A stretch of DNA of 39,231 nucleotides from positions 1-39,231 of the forward strand of contig JAIXLE010000258.1 of NCBI GenBank assembly GCA_026931725.1. The letters run 5' to 3'. Source of the stretch: Bacteroidales bacterium. GTDB lineage: Bacteria; Planctomycetota; Planctomycetia; Gemmatales; Gemmataceae. A model generated the notes under the pieces. The model was not told the DNA's origin. It did not search any database and worked only from the letters and a program-made list of their open reading frames with translations. The stretch's first letter is position 1; every line of letters starts with the position of its first letter. This document shows positions 8,785-17,535 of the stretch, piece by piece. A program made the position numbers and the translations under genes.

Positions 8785-8787
8785 GGC

Positions 8788-8982
8788 TCAGCGGGGTGGT
8801 TCTTGTGGTTTTTCGTTGAGGGTTACGGTCAGTTGTTGCAACAGTTCCTGGGTGCGGCGTTCGGCTTCACGGGCTCGGCGAGCGGAACGGGCTGTGCCCA
8901 TGCGATTCTCGACCGAGGCGGCAAACAAGACCAGGGCCATGCATAGACACCAGGCGAGGAACAGAAAGTCATATCCGAACAT
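8788..8982 (-). CDS. Small single-pass membrane protein with coiled-coil tail
   Basis: A 64-residue protein with no recognised family. One hydrophobic helix (about residues 5-22) is followed by a charged, Arg/Glu/Gln-rich stretch (about 28-55) likely to form a helix or coiled coil on the cytosolic side. GAGGG lies seven bases upstream of the ATG, a good ribosome site, which supports a real gene. Its stop abuts the end of the convergent dehydratase gene. Function unknown. Confidence 0.6.
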   Translation of the reverse strand: MFGYDFLFLAWCLCMALVLFAASVENRMGTARSARRAREAERRTQELLQQLTVTLNEKPQEPPR

Positions 8983-9410
8983 GGTTTACCCTCGCTGGGG
9001 ATGAGTCGGTGTGAGTGGGAATGTCCGTGGGCGATCCCATGCTTTTTGGGGGCGAATCCCTGTGTCATCTCACTCAGCACGCACGATTGTGGGAAACCAG
9101 CTCGGGCTGTCCATGCGTGTCTGGCGATCTGCTGCACCTGGGGTTGTGGGCGAGGACACCTCGATGACCGTTTCTGGTGATGTGTCCCGTTCGTATTTCG
9201 CCTTGCGGGGGTGCGGATTTCGGAAAATCGGGAAGTTTCCCAGTTTTGAGAATTTCTGGGAAACTTGTCTCGTCACAGTTCCTGTCCCTGGGCGTGAGGA
9301 ACTGCCCCTGTTCGTGATCTTAGGCTTCTTCGGCTTTTGCGGTGCGCGATACGAACACGCGACCCCGGCTATTCACCGGGGTCGCGTGGCGAGTCTCATT
9401 TTTGTTGCTG
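8983..9410. other. Gene-free interval with three hairpins
   Basis: I see no convincing gene in this 428-bp stretch; open frames here have no family features or ribosome sites. Three hairpins lie in its second half: 9233-9266 (11-bp perfect stem, AAGTTTCCCAG with CTGGGAAACTT), 9276-9304 (8-bp perfect stem, CAGTTCCT with AGGAACTG) and 9356-9388 (13-bp perfect stem). The last is probably the terminator of the minus-strand gene at 9411-9869. The first two could belong to a small RNA or the leader of the 64-residue gene. Confidence 0.5.
9356..9388 (-). terminator. Strong hairpin just after the small secreted-protein gene
   Basis: A perfect 13-bp GC-rich stem (9356-9368 with 9376-9388) and a 7-base loop lie 22 bp beyond the stop of the minus-strand gene that ends at 9411. 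The T-run typical of intrinsic termination is weak on the minus side; a short T-run follows on the plus side (9400-9404). Confidence 0.5.
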
Positions 9411-9869
9411 TTATTTGCGTGATGTTTCAAACAGTTGCTGAATCACAGGGGCCGTGTTGCTCCAATCGACCGCGTAGAGTGTCCAACCTTCGCGGCCGCG
9501 GTAAAAGGTGAACTTCCAGACCATCGCGGTGCGTTCCCATTTTTCCAGGTAGACGTAGCGTTCCAGGGAATGCCCAACGGTTTCACGGGTCAGGAATTCG
9601 ATTTCCCCCATGGGGGCATCATTGCGGGAGAGTGCCTCACGCATTTTCTTGGCTTGGTCACGAGCGGAGAGGAGGTGTTCGACACCTTGCGGCCAAGTCA
9701 GATGCGGAATCAACGTCGCATAAGCGGCATCCAGGTCACCGTGTTTGACATGGTGCATGGCCTGATCGGCGAGTTGCCGGGCGGGCTGGGCAGGAGTGGC
9801 CGGAATCGGTGTCGTCAGCCCTGTACTTCCGAGCCAAGTGGCTAATAATCCGAACATGAGTTGCATCAT
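9411..9869 (-). CDS. Small secreted protein of unknown function
   Basis: A 152-residue protein with an N-terminal hydrophobic stretch followed by Thr/Ala/Pro-rich sequence, consistent with a signal peptide of about 20-26 residues. The rest alternates helix-like segments (about 30-95: LADQAMHHVKHGDLDAAYA) and strand-like ones (YVYLEKWER, WKFTFYRGREGWTLYAVDW), reminiscent of small NTF2-like or DUF-type secreted folds, but I do not recognise a family. AGGAG six bases upstream fixes the ATG at 9869. It follows spoVG by 42 bp and is probably the last gene of the ispE-spoVG operon. Confidence 0.75.
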   Translation of the reverse strand: MMQLMFGLLATWLGSTGLTTPIPATPAQPARQLADQAMHHVKHGDLDAAYATLIPHLTWPQGVEHLLSARDQAKKMREALSRNDAPMGEIEFLTRETVGHSLERYVYLEKWERTAMVWKFTFYRGREGWTLYAVDWSNTAPVIQQLFETSRK

Positions 9870-9911
9870 CGAGGACTCCTTTCCCCAGACGGAAAACCAA
9901 CCCGTTGTCGC

Positions 9912-10520
9912 TCAAATGATCCCGGCTCCGAATCCTTCATCGGCATGTGTGGCGCGAACCGGGACGGAGCGTGATTCCGTTGCGGCATGAAAATGAGGGC
10001 CACGCGGGGCCGGGGCGGCACCGTGGGCGGTGTGGGCTTTGATGGTCTTTCCCATCTCGATCGCCACGGTGCCGTAGCTGATCGCGGCATCGGCTTCTTC
10101 AAAGTCCGAATCATAATCGTCGTAACGGCAGACGTAACCGGGCATCTTGGACTTCACTTTTTCGTCCTGGAATGACCGCATGACGGCTTGCTGAATGAGT
10201 TCGCGGGCACCGCTGTGGATCGGGTGGGCGATGTCCGCGTGGAGTTTGGCGCGTCCTTCAGGATCGCGGTTGGCGCGGTTCTCATCCAGGCGGAAACCGC
10301 ACTGGTTACAGAAGCGGGATCGCAAGTGATTCTTGCTGCCACACTTGCAGCACCGATCCGTGAGCTTACGGCTCGGCATGGCCACGAACATGCCACGTGT
10401 TCCTTCGATCAATTTCAGATCGCGGATGACGAAGGCGTTGTCGAACGTGATGGAACAAAAGGCGAGCAAACGCTCGTTGTTCTCTTCACACAGTTTGATG
10501 CGGACTTCCGTGATGACCAC
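9912..10520 (-). CDS. spoVG: SpoVG-family regulatory protein with an inserted zinc ribbon
   Basis: A 202-residue SpoVG-like protein; SpoVG proteins are small DNA/RNA-binding regulators. The N-terminal half ([38 protein letters not shown]) and the later [18 protein letters not shown] match the roughly 90-residue family core. Between them sits an insert of about 45 residues with a four-cysteine ribbon (C57, C60, C71, C74), and an acidic tail ([11 protein letters not shown]) plus a low-complexity C-terminus follow. The start is GTG at 10520: TAAGGAG at 10534-10528 is seven bases upstream, and this matches the normal SpoVG N-terminus. The ispE-spoVG neighbourhood is also known from Bacillus, which supports the call. 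The zinc ribbon probably adds nucleic-acid or protein contacts (inference). Confidence 0.88.
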   Translation of the reverse strand: MVITEVRIKLCEENNERLLAFCSITFDNAFVIRDLKLIEGTRGMFVAMPSRKLTDRCCKCGSKNHLRSRFCNQCGFRLDENRANRDPEGRAKLHADIAHPIHSGARELIQQAVMRSFQDEKVKSKMPGYVCRYDDYDSDFEEADAAISYGTVAIEMGKTIKAHTAHGAAPAPRGPHFHAATESRSVPVRATHADEGFGAGII

Positions 10521-10527
10521 CGCCGTA

Positions 10528-10534
10528 CTCCTTA
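10528..10534 (-). promoter_or_regulatory. Ribosome binding site deciding the GTG start of spoVG
   Basis: TAAGGAG on the minus strand lies seven bases before the GTG at 10520. It excludes the upstream TTG (10544) of the longer open frame, which would place this site inside the coding region. Confidence 0.7.
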
Positions 10535-10559
10535 GGGGGAACAAAAATTCATGTCGGAA

Positions 10560-11516
10560 TCAGGGCCACCTCACGCTCCGCACCGCGAAGACCTGGGAAG
10601 CAGGCTTGCTGGCGGACTCCTCGGACAGGAATTGCTGGGCAATCCGAACCGCATCGGCTCGGTCCCGGCAAACCGCGAACACGCTGGAACCGCTGCCCGC
10701 GAGCAGGCACCCCAGCGGGTTGAGGGCTCGTAACCGGCCTGCCACGCTGGCCACTTCTGGGGCCAATGCGAAAGCCGGTTGTTCCAGTCGGTTGGTCAGG
10801 TTGCGGGCGACCTGTTCCTGGTCACCCGCTGGCAGGGCGTTGAGGATTTCCGCCCCGGCAATGGGGTGTTCGGGTATGATCGCGTGGCGATACACGGCCG
10901 CTGTGCTTAACCCGATGGCGGGCTTGACGATGACGAAATCGAACACGCTCCGCAGCGGCACGGGGGTCGTGACTTCACCACGGCCCGTACACCATGCGGC
11001 CGGTTCCGCGTTCAGGAAGAAGCCGACATCCGAGCCGATGGTCGCGGCGATTTCCAGAAGCCGTTCACGCGGGTAATGCAGATTCCACAAGTGATTCAAA
11101 CCCAGCAGCGTGGCGGCGGCATCGCTGGAGCCGCCCCCCAGGCCCGCGGCATGAGGAATCCGTTTCGTCAAGCGGATGGAGGCACCGGCTGTCGTCGCGG
11201 ATGCCTGTTGGAGTGCGGCGGCGGCCTTCCAGACGAGATTATCCGGCCCGGTCGGCAAGCCCGTCGGGTCGCAACACAGCAAGAATTGCCCGTCGGTTCG
11301 GGATTGGAGTTCCAGGGTATCGTACAGATCGACGGCAACCATCAGTGTCTCAATCGTGTGAAAGCCATCCGACCGTTTATCCTGCAATTCGAGAAACAAA
11401 TTGAGCTTCGCGGGAGTCGCCAAGACACACGCCTGGGGTCCGACCCAAAGGAACCGCGTCCCGGCCACCGGAAAAGGGCCAAGATCCCCAACAGAGGGAA
11501 TGCCCCAACTTAACAT
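10560..11516 (-). CDS. ispE: 4-diphosphocytidyl-2-C-methyl-D-erythritol kinase
   Basis: A GHMP-family kinase of 318 residues that phosphorylates CDP-methylerythritol in the MEP pathway to isoprenoid precursors. Motifs: PAKLNLFLEL near the N-terminus, the ATP-binding loop PHAAGLGGGSSDAAA, GSDVGFF, and the C-terminal LAGSGSSVFA. The core has normal length, but about 32 residues precede PAKLN, more than usual. I chose the ATG at 11516; upstream ATGs exist at 11528 and 11549 and none has a clear ribosome site, so the start is uncertain. It is the first gene of an operon with spoVG (39-bp gap) and the small secreted protein. Confidence 0.92.
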   Translation of the reverse strand: MLSWGIPSVGDLGPFPVAGTRFLWVGPQACVLATPAKLNLFLELQDKRSDGFHTIETLMVAVDLYDTLELQSRTDGQFLLCCDPTGLPTGPDNLVWKAAAALQQASATTAGASIRLTKRIPHAAGLGGGSSDAAATLLGLNHLWNLHYPRERLLEIAATIGSDVGFFLNAEPAAWCTGRGEVTTPVPLRSVFDFVIVKPAIGLSTAAVYRHAIIPEHPIAGAEILNALPAGDQEQVARNLTNRLEQPAFALAPEVASVAGRLRALNPLGCLLAGSGSSVFAVCRDRADAVRIAQQFLSEESASKPASQVFAVRSVRWP

Positions 11517-11673
11517 CGACACACACATCGGTTGCGGGAATCGTCCCATCCGTGGGTGAAAGCGAATCGAGCTTGCATCGCGGCCTTCCGTGGCAACGGG
11601 GTGGGTCGGAAGAGAATGTCGACCCGATCCGTCCTGGTGAAAACTCTTGAGAAGATTGTTAGGGCATATCCAG

Positions 11674-11705
11674 AAAAAGCAGCCCGGTCAACGGCAAAGC
11701 GGGCT
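11674..11705 (-). terminator. Terminator of the TPR-protein gene
   Basis: On the minus strand AGCCCG (11705-11700) pairs with CGGGCT (11686-11681) across a 13-base loop and is followed by GC and five T. It lies 47 bp beyond the stop of the gene ending at 11753. The same interval (11517-11752) must hold the ispE promoter; TTGACC (11691-11686) and a weak TATGCC (11668-11663) are 17 bp apart and are only a possibility. Confidence 0.5.
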
Positions 11706-11752
11706 CGGGGAAAAAATTCTGGGAAAAAATCGAGAATTCTGCTGATGCCTGA

Positions 11753-14125
11753 TTATGGCGTGGTCGAGGGCCGTAGCACGTCGAACCATTGCTTTTGCCA
11801 GTACGCCTGGGTGTACTCATCAGCCCCGCCGGGGAACGCGGAAGGGGTGAGCTTGCTAAAGGCGGTGTACATCCGATCGAGCGTCCGTGTCGCGTCGGCC
11901 TGACGATCCGCGAACCGATAGGCGGAATACAACATGCTCAAGACGATCAATTCTTCGACTTTCCCTTGGTATTTCTTCGCCAAGCGTTCGCAGAGTGCGG
12001 GCATGTCATCGTATTTCTTCAGCAACAGCGTCGTGTTCGCCAGTCGGACATCGGCTTGCGCCTGTAAGAAGGAATCGGGGGTATCGGCGAGTTCCTCGAA
12101 CAGGGTGCGCGCTTCGGCCAGTTTGCGATCCGCGTCCGCGGGTGGTCGCCCGCCTTGGTGATCCCCTCGCGCGAGCAACAGCAAGCAACTGCCCAGGTAC
12201 AGTTTGGCCATCGGAGCCTGCGCACCGGCGGGGCCGAGTTGCAGCAGTTGCCGAAACCGCGTTTCCGCATCCGGGATGCTGCCCTGTTGCAGGAGGATTT
12301 TCCCCAGTTCAAACAACGCTTGCAGTTTGGCATCGCGGGCCACCGTTTCATCGGCACTGGCCATGTTCGCCACTTGACCGAGGAACTCCACACCGAGGGC
12401 AATTTGGCCATTGGCACTCTTGCGGTGATCGTCGGAAGTCGCGGCGGCCAGTTTGCTACGCCCCTGCTCAATTTGCGCAAGCGCGAGTTTGACCCGTGCG
12501 GCCACCGCGGTTGGCCCCGGTGCGGCCATCGCTTTTTGCAGCGCATTTTCGGCTGCGATGTATTGATGACTGGCTAAGAGGAGTTCCCCTTTGTTCAGCC
12601 ACGCCTGAGCCGCGGTGGCGGGGGGCAGTCCGTTGATTGTGGGGATCTGTTCAATGGTTTTCAGAGCGGCGGCGGTGTCACCGATTTTGCGGTAGCACTC
12701 GGCGGTACGACGCAGAAACTCGGCTTTCCCGGTGGGGTTCGGGTCGGACTCCGCCAGGGCGGCGAACTCGGCAGCGGCTTCCCGATGTTTGGCCTGCGCG
12801 GCGACGTTGTCTCCTTGCTTGCCGAACGCATCTCCCCAGTTCGTCAGAGTTTCCGCGCGGAGTTCTCGGTAGCGTCGCGGTTCGGCCACCTTTTCGTAAG
12901 CCTGAACGGCTCGGGTGACGACGATGAAATCGGCGGCCTCCTGGCATTTCCGAATGACGATCTCAAAAGCGGATTGGGTTTCGGGTGGTGTCAACAACGG
13001 CAGGGCGATGGGCGGGGAGCCGTGAAGATCGTGGACAGATCGTTCCAGTAAGGAAACGGCTTCCGCAACAGGACTCGGGGACTCGGGCTTTTGCACCAGC
13101 AGTTCCGCCAGGCGCACCCCCGCAGCTGGGGCGGCGGGCACGGGCTTATTGGCGACCTGCTGAAAATTCCGAATTGCCGCGGTCGAGTCGCCCAAACGCA
13201 GACGAACGAGCCCCGCCTCATAGTCGATCTCGGCTCGTTGTGCGATCGGCAAATGGGCCAGGGAGGCGGTTGATTCCAAAAGGCTAGCGGCTTCGGGCCA
13301 GTTGTTTTCCGCTTCGGCCAGTTTGGCCAAGTGATAGCGTGCCTCCGCGACTGCGGTGGGGGGAGTCGTGGCTCGGGCCATATCTTCCAGCCAGGGGCGG
13401 GCTTTTTCCGGCTCTTTCAAATGGATGTAGACATTGGCGAGTCGGACTTTCAGCTTGGCGATTTCCGCGGGTGGCAAATGCGGTGGGCCGCCGAGATAAC
13501 TGGAAAGCTCAATCTGTGCCCGTTTGTACTCGGGCGGGGTCATCCGCAGGGCCACATCGGCCAGAAGTCGGGCACGTTCCCCGCCATCATCTTCACCGAC
13601 CGGCGGATTCGTGAGCTTTTGATAGAGTTCTCCCGGATTGCCCATTTCCAGAGCGGCTAACACCTTGGCATTCCGAAACTGAAACCGTTTCTCATCCGCG
13701 GGATCCGCCAACAGGGACAAATCCACCTGTTGAAAGGCCGCAGCTGCCGCTTGCCAATGCTTTCCCATCTCGGTAGCGGGTCCGTAATCTGCCAGGAAGA
13801 CGTAACCTGTCCCCACGGCAAAATGGGCATCCGTCAAATAGGCCGGAAATCGCGGAGCCTCACTGGCGACCTGCTGAGTGGCCGTGGCAATGGCCGTGAT
13901 CTGCTGAGGAGTCAACGGGCTGATCCCGCGTTGCTCGATTGCGGCCCGCAGCGCGAAGACTTCCGCACGGAACGTCACGGCTGGGTCTTGCGGAGCCGGG
14001 GGAAACGCGATCACCGCCGCCACCAGGGCCGTCAGCCCCAGCACGAATGTCGGCAATTGCCAATAGTTTCGCGGCGTGGCATCGGTGGAGGGGGGAAGTT
14101 CCGCAACAGTAGTAACCGGGGCCAT
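11753..14125 (-). CDS. Membrane-anchored TPR-repeat protein of unknown function
   Basis: A 790-residue protein with one N-terminal membrane helix (about residues 24-41, LPTFVLGLTALVAAVIAF) and then an almost wholly helical body full of tetratricopeptide-like repeats (for example 'ARPWLEDMARATTPPTAVAEARYHLAKLAEAE' split over two helices, and 'PDAETRFRQLLQLGP'). TPR arrays are protein-interaction scaffolds; the bulk is probably periplasmic, held by the N-terminal anchor. No enzymatic domain is seen. ATGs at 14134 and 14125 are possible; CAGGA eight bases upstream favours 14125. The open frame to 14209 has no support. The gene is divergent from the aldolase gene, with 269 bp between them in which I see no clear site. 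Confidence 0.8.
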   Translation of the reverse strand: MAPVTTVAELPPSTDATPRNYWQLPTFVLGLTALVAAVIAFPPAPQDPAVTFRAEVFALRAAIEQRGISPLTPQQITAIATATQQVASEAPRFPAYLTDAHFAVGTGYVFLADYGPATEMGKHWQAAAAAFQQVDLSLLADPADEKRFQFRNAKVLAALEMGNPGELYQKLTNPPVGEDDGGERARLLADVALRMTPPEYKRAQIELSSYLGGPPHLPPAEIAKLKVRLANVYIHLKEPEKARPWLEDMARATTPPTAVAEARYHLAKLAEAENNWPEAASLLESTASLAHLPIAQRAEIDYEAGLVRLRLGDSTAAIRNFQQVANKPVPAAPAAGVRLAELLVQKPESPSPVAEAVSLLERSVHDLHGSPPIALPLLTPPETQSAFEIVIRKCQEAADFIVVTRAVQAYEKVAEPRRYRELRAETLTNWGDAFGKQGDNVAAQAKHREAAAEFAALAESDPNPTGKAEFLRRTAECYRKIGDTAAALKTIEQIPTINGLPPATAAQAWLNKGELLLASHQYIAAENALQKAMAAPGPTAVAARVKLALAQIEQGRSKLAAATSDDHRKSANGQIALGVEFLGQVANMASADETVARDAKLQALFELGKILLQQGSIPDAETRFRQLLQLGPAGAQAPMAKLYLGSCLLLLARGDHQGGRPPADADRKLAEARTLFEELADTPDSFLQAQADVRLANTTLLLKKYDDMPALCERLAKKYQGKVEELIVLSMLYSAYRFADRQADATRTLDRMYTAFSKLTPSAFPGGADEYTQAYWQKQWFDVLRPSTTP

Positions 14126-14394
14126 GAGCTGCATCCTGCAGGTCCAGGTCGTCCAAGCCAAAGAAGTGAAGAAGTTGTGACACATTCCCCCCAGTCGGGT
14201 CAAGTGCAACCCGATTCCCCCAAGTACGCCATTTGCCGAAGGTCATTCGCGGGCAAAACGTGGTCAAACTGACACCGATTGGAAGAAGATCTTCCGCCCG
14301 CCTGGGGGTGGTCGTCTCCCCGAATCGCCCCGCGCGCCGTAGGATTGCCAGTGAATGCATCTTTTCGCACTCAAGAGAAACGGAGTTTTTCTCC

Positions 14395-15474
14395 ATGTCG
14401 CTTTCGGTTACACGACTTCTGGGTTTGGGCCTAACACCTGGAAAATTTCGCGGTTTGCAGCGGATCAGCAATGCGAATGGCACGTTGACGATGGTCGCCA
14501 CTGACCAGAACAGTTCGATGATGTCCATGATGAAAAAGGCCACCGGCCAAGAGCCAACCTATCAGGAAGTGGCCGATGCCAAGGTCATGCTGTCGCGGGC
14601 ACTGTCGCCGCACTGCTCCGGTTTGCTCGTCGATGGGTACTACGGTTACTGGAGTACGGTCGCCTCGTTGGCTGTTCCGCCGAGTACCGGACTGCTGATT
14701 CGTGTCGAAAAGTCCGGCGCTCCGAAAAATGCGGCGGGCGGGCCGATGGGAGATTTTGAATCCGGTTGGGGTGTCGGCAAAATCAAAAGCTGTGGAGCGG
14801 ACGCGGTCAAACTGCTCGCTCAATATGAACCCGGTGAGCCGGATTCCGCGGAACACAATTTTGAATTCACCCGCAAGGTTTGGGAACAGTGCATCGCGCA
14901 TGATATTCTGTTCCTGCTCGAACCGATCCACTTCCCCTATGGCAACGAAGATGCCAAGAGCGAAAGTGTCCTGAAGCGGAAGGCGAACACGGTCATCGAA
15001 TCTGCCCGCATCCTGAGCCGATACTGCGACATCTACAAAGCCGAGTTCCCCGGCACCCTGGGGGTCGAAACCGATGCGCAATTGGTGGACAACCTCAAGA
15101 AACTCAACGATGCCTGCGCGAAACCGTGGGTGCTTCTGAGCGCGGGGGTCGATTACCCGCAGTACAAAAAGCAGGTCGAGATGGCCATGAAAGCCGGGGC
15201 CAGCGGCGTGCTCGGTGGTCGGGCGTTCTGGAAGGAATTCTTCACCTTCGCCAGCCCCGCCGAACGGCAAAAGTTCGCGGAAACCGAATGCGTCCAACGG
15301 GTTGCTGAAATTGATTCCATCGTAAAGACCGGCACACCCTGGTTCGCCAAGTACGGTTATTCCCTGGAAGAACTGCACCAGTTGCGGGCCGCCGAAGGTT
15401 GGCACGCCCGCTACTGTGGGGGAACCGTCGCCGGTGCCGCCGCCGGGCCGCGTGACCCCAACGCCGTCTATTGA
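14395..15474 (+). CDS. LacD-like class I aldolase (tagatose 1,6-diphosphate aldolase family)
   Basis: A 359-residue TIM-barrel class I aldolase of the LacD/DeoC-FbaB group. The Schiff-base lysine is expected at K215 in IYKAEFPGTLGVE. LSAGVDYPQYKKQ and ASGVLGGRAFWKE match the C-terminal phosphate-binding part of LacD. LacD cleaves tagatose 1,6-bisphosphate to triose phosphates, but no lactose/galactose genes are nearby and the protein is somewhat longer than LacD, so the true substrate is open. GGAG nine bases before the ATG at 14395 sets the start; the longer frame from 14233 is not supported. Confidence 0.82.
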   Translation: MSLSVTRLLGLGLTPGKFRGLQRISNANGTLTMVATDQNSSMMSMMKKATGQEPTYQEVADAKVMLSRALSPHCSGLLVDGYYGYWSTVASLAVPPSTGLLIRVEKSGAPKNAAGGPMGDFESGWGVGKIKSCGADAVKLLAQYEPGEPDSAEHNFEFTRKVWEQCIAHDILFLLEPIHFPYGNEDAKSESVLKRKANTVIESARILSRYCDIYKAEFPGTLGVETDAQLVDNLKKLNDACAKPWVLLSAGVDYPQYKKQVEMAMKAGASGVLGGRAFWKEFFTFASPAERQKFAETECVQRVAEIDSIVKTGTPWFAKYGYSLEELHQLRAAEGWHARYCGGTVAGAAAGPRDPNAVY

Positions 15475-15542
15475 TCGGACCAGCTTGGCGGTTCCGCGTG
15501 GCTTGGCATGATGGCCTCTTGACGATCTTCGGGGAACCGCTG

Positions 15543-15571
15543 TTGCCTTCGGGTTCTGGTTGCGATACAAT
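15543..15571 (+). promoter_or_regulatory. Sigma-70-like promoter for the leucine leader / leuA transcript
   Basis: TTGCCT at 15543-15548 and TACAAT at 15566-15571 are separated by exactly 17 bp. Transcription would begin about 15576-15580, right at or just after the ATG at 15576. It lies after the stop of the aldolase gene and before the leader ORF, as expected for an independent leuA promoter. Confidence 0.5.
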
Positions 15572-15575
15572 GGCG

Positions 15576-15674
15576 ATGTCCAATATTCTCAGATTACTAC
15601 TCATGCGAACTCTCAGCCAACTTCTGGATTTGCGACTGCTCCGGGCTCCCGGTGCCGTCCATTCGTTCGCCTAG
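15576..15674 (+). CDS. leuL: Leucine-rich leader peptide of leuA (putative leuL)
   Basis: A 32-codon ORF just before leuA, with 10 leucines in the first 22 residues. It opens MSNILRLLLMRTLSQLLDL, and the leucine codons include TTA and CTA, which should be rare in such a GC-rich genome. A shorter version could start at ATG 15603 (23 codons, 6 leucines). The predicted promoter places the transcript start close to ATG 15576, so the long form would be leaderless; no Shine-Dalgarno is seen for either start. A strong terminator follows 31 bases after the stop, then leuA. This order (promoter, Leu-codon ORF, terminator, leucine gene) matches known ribosome-mediated attenuation of leucine operons. 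No homologue was checked, so the call rests on layout and codon content. Confidence 0.6.
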   Translation: MSNILRLLLMRTLSQLLDLRLLRAPGAVHSFA

Positions 15675-15705
15675 ACTGGAATCTGAGTGCGATACGAGCG
15701 ACCGG

Positions 15706-15736
15706 CCCCGGGACTGACCCAGTCCTGGGGTTTTTT
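15706..15736 (+). terminator. Strong intrinsic terminator between the leucine leader ORF and leuA (attenuator)
   Basis: A 10-bp stem (CCCCGGGACT at 15706-15715, AGTCCTGGGG at 15721-15730, one G-T wobble) with a 5-base loop is followed by six T (15731-15736). It is 230 bp past the aldolase stop but only 31 bp past the leader ORF and 97 bp before leuA, so its natural role is attenuation of leuA. I did not resolve a convincing antiterminator pairing by eye. Confidence 0.8.
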
Positions 15737-15833
15737 CGTTGGGTTTTCTGATTTCCGGTGGAAGTCTGACGTTCAGATACGACAAACCTGAATTTTGAGA
15801 CTGCAAACCCGAAACTTTTCCTCCGAGGATTCG

Positions 15834-17417
15834 ATGGCGACCGACCCGAACCGCGTGATCGTTTTCGACACCACGCTGCGTGATGGCGAGCAAAGCCCCG
15901 GCTGCAGCATGAACCTGCACGAAAAGCTCGAAATCGCCCACGCGCTCAAGGAACTCGGTGTCGACGTGATCGAAGCGGGGTTCCCGATTGCCTCACCCGG
16001 AGATTTTGAAGCCGTTCAGGAGATTGCTCGCCGCGTGGAAGGCCCGATCATCTGTGGCCTGGCTCGCTGCAATACCGCCGACATCGACCGGGCCGCCGCC
16101 GCCGTCAAGGATGCCGCCCGCCCGCGAGTCCACGTCTTCCTGGCCACGAGCGCGATTCACCGGGAATTCAAGCTCAAAATGTCTCGGGAAGAGATTATTC
16201 GTCGAGCCGTGGAAGGGGTCAAGCGTGCCCGCGATCAGATCGAGGATGTCGAATTCTCTCCCGAGGATGCCTCACGCACGGAGTTGGATTTCCTGGCCGA
16301 AGTCGTCGAAAAGGCGATCGAAGCCGGTGCGACCACGTTGAACATTCCCGATACCGTTGGTTACGCGGTGCCGAGCCACTATGCCGCCATCATCCGGCAT
16401 CTGAAGCAGCATGTCCGTGGCATCGAAAAATGCGTCCTCAGCGTGCATTGCCATAATGACCTGGGCCTGGCCGTGGCGAACACGCTGGCGGCACTACACG
16501 AAGGTGCCCGGCAAGTCGAATGCACCATCAACGGCATCGGCGAGCGGGCCGGGAATACCGCGCTCGAAGAAGTCGTCATGGCGATGCGTACTCGACAAGA
16601 TTATTACGGCCTGAACACCGGCATCAACACGAAACTGCTGTTCCCCATGAGTCGTAAGCTGTCCCATGTGACCGGCATGACCGTGCAGCGGAACAAGGCG
16701 ATCGTCGGCCAAAATGCCTTCGCTCATGAATCCGGCATTCACCAGGACGGCATGCTCAAGGAGCGGAGTACCTACGAGATCATGCGGCCGGAAGATGTCG
16801 GCATTTCCCGCACGGAACTCGTCCTCGGCAAACACAGTGGCCGACATGCCCTGCGCCAGCGGATCAGTGATCTGGGCTATCATCTGACCGATGAACAACT
16901 CAACAAAGTGTTCGATTCCTTCAAACAGTTGGCCGACCGCAAAAAGGAAGTCTACGACGCGGACATCGAAGCCCTGGCCGAGAGCCAGATGCAGGTGGGG
17001 CAGAGTAATTTGTGGTCGCTCGCGGGGTTCACCAGCACGGCGGGCACGGGTTCGCAAACGTCCGCCGCCGTGGCCCTCAAACATCGGGATGGCCGGATTC
17101 TCCGCGATGCCGCCAGTGGCAATGGCCCGATTGATGCCCTGTTTGCCGCCATCGACCGGGTGACGGGAACGGAACTCAAAGTCGTCGATTACCGGGTGCG
17201 GGCCGTCACGCAGGACATCGACGCTCAGGGAGAAGCCTACGTCGAAGTGGAACACAACGGTAAGCGACTCAGTGCCCGTGCGGTGTCCGTGGATGTTGTG
17301 GAAGCGAGTGCCTTGGCGTATCTCGAAGTCATCAACCGCGTCGCCGCCCGACAAACACGGGACCGGCTCAAACCGACCGACGACATCCCGCACGAAGTGG
17401 TGCCGCCCGTGACGTAA
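15834..17417 (+). CDS. leuA: 2-isopropylmalate synthase
   Basis: A 527-residue enzyme for the first committed step of leucine synthesis: acetyl-CoA plus 2-oxoisovalerate to 2-isopropylmalate. The DRE-TIM metallolyase barrel carries [14 protein letters not shown] near residues 11-24, [13 protein letters not shown] (metal-binding His) near 205 and [20 protein letters not shown] and the C-terminal LeuA regulatory domain (about 385-510), which binds leucine for feedback inhibition, follow. The length is typical. GAGG five bases before the ATG at 15834 sets the start. Control seems twofold: feedback through the C-terminal domain (family knowledge) and transcription attenuation in the leader at 15543-15736 (inference). 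No leuB/C/D genes are adjacent. Confidence 0.95.
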   Translation: MATDPNRVIVFDTTLRDGEQSPGCSMNLHEKLEIAHALKELGVDVIEAGFPIASPGDFEAVQEIARRVEGPIICGLARCNTADIDRAAAAVKDAARPRVHVFLATSAIHREFKLKMSREEIIRRAVEGVKRARDQIEDVEFSPEDASRTELDFLAEVVEKAIEAGATTLNIPDTVGYAVPSHYAAIIRHLKQHVRGIEKCVLSVHCHNDLGLAVANTLAALHEGARQVECTINGIGERAGNTALEEVVMAMRTRQDYYGLNTGINTKLLFPMSRKLSHVTGMTVQRNKAIVGQNAFAHESGIHQDGMLKERSTYEIMRPEDVGISRTELVLGKHSGRHALRQRISDLGYHLTDEQLNKVFDSFKQLADRKKEVYDADIEALAESQMQVGQSNLWSLAGFTSTAGTGSQTSAAVALKHRDGRILRDAASGNGPIDALFAAIDRVTGTELKVVDYRVRAVTQDIDAQGEAYVEVEHNGKRLSARAVSVDVVEASALAYLEVINRVAARQTRDRLKPTDDIPHEVVPPVT

Positions 17418-17432
17418 GCATCTCCCCCAATG

Positions 17433-17485
17433 CCTTCACCCCCGCGTTCCGCCCGTTGGCCGGGGGCGAACCGCGAGGGTGAAGG
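17433..17485. terminator. Long GC-rich hairpin between leuA and the convergent small gene
   Basis: CCTTCACCC at 17433-17441 pairs perfectly with GGGTGAAGG at 17477-17485; inside, CGCCC (17450-17454) can pair with GGGCG (17464-17468). It sits 16 bp after the leuA stop in a convergent interval, so a bidirectional terminator is likely although T-runs are poor. Confidence 0.45.
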
Positions 17486-17535
17486 GAGGCGTTTCTGGTT
17501 CTCCGGCCAGATCCGCCGATTGGCTTGCCGTGCGT

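Noticed and set aside
9011..9511. 166-codon plus-strand open frame in the gene-free interval
   Set aside because: Runs through all three hairpins and into the antisense of the small secreted-protein gene; no family or ribosome site.
14431..15570. 379-codon minus-strand open frame opposite the LacD-like gene
   Set aside because: Antisense shadow; the plus-strand gene carries the aldolase motifs and ribosome site.
15706..15736. Terminator considered as the normal end of the aldolase gene
   Set aside because: It is 230 bp past the aldolase stop, beyond a promoter and leader ORF, so a leuA attenuator explains it better, although a dual role cannot be excluded.
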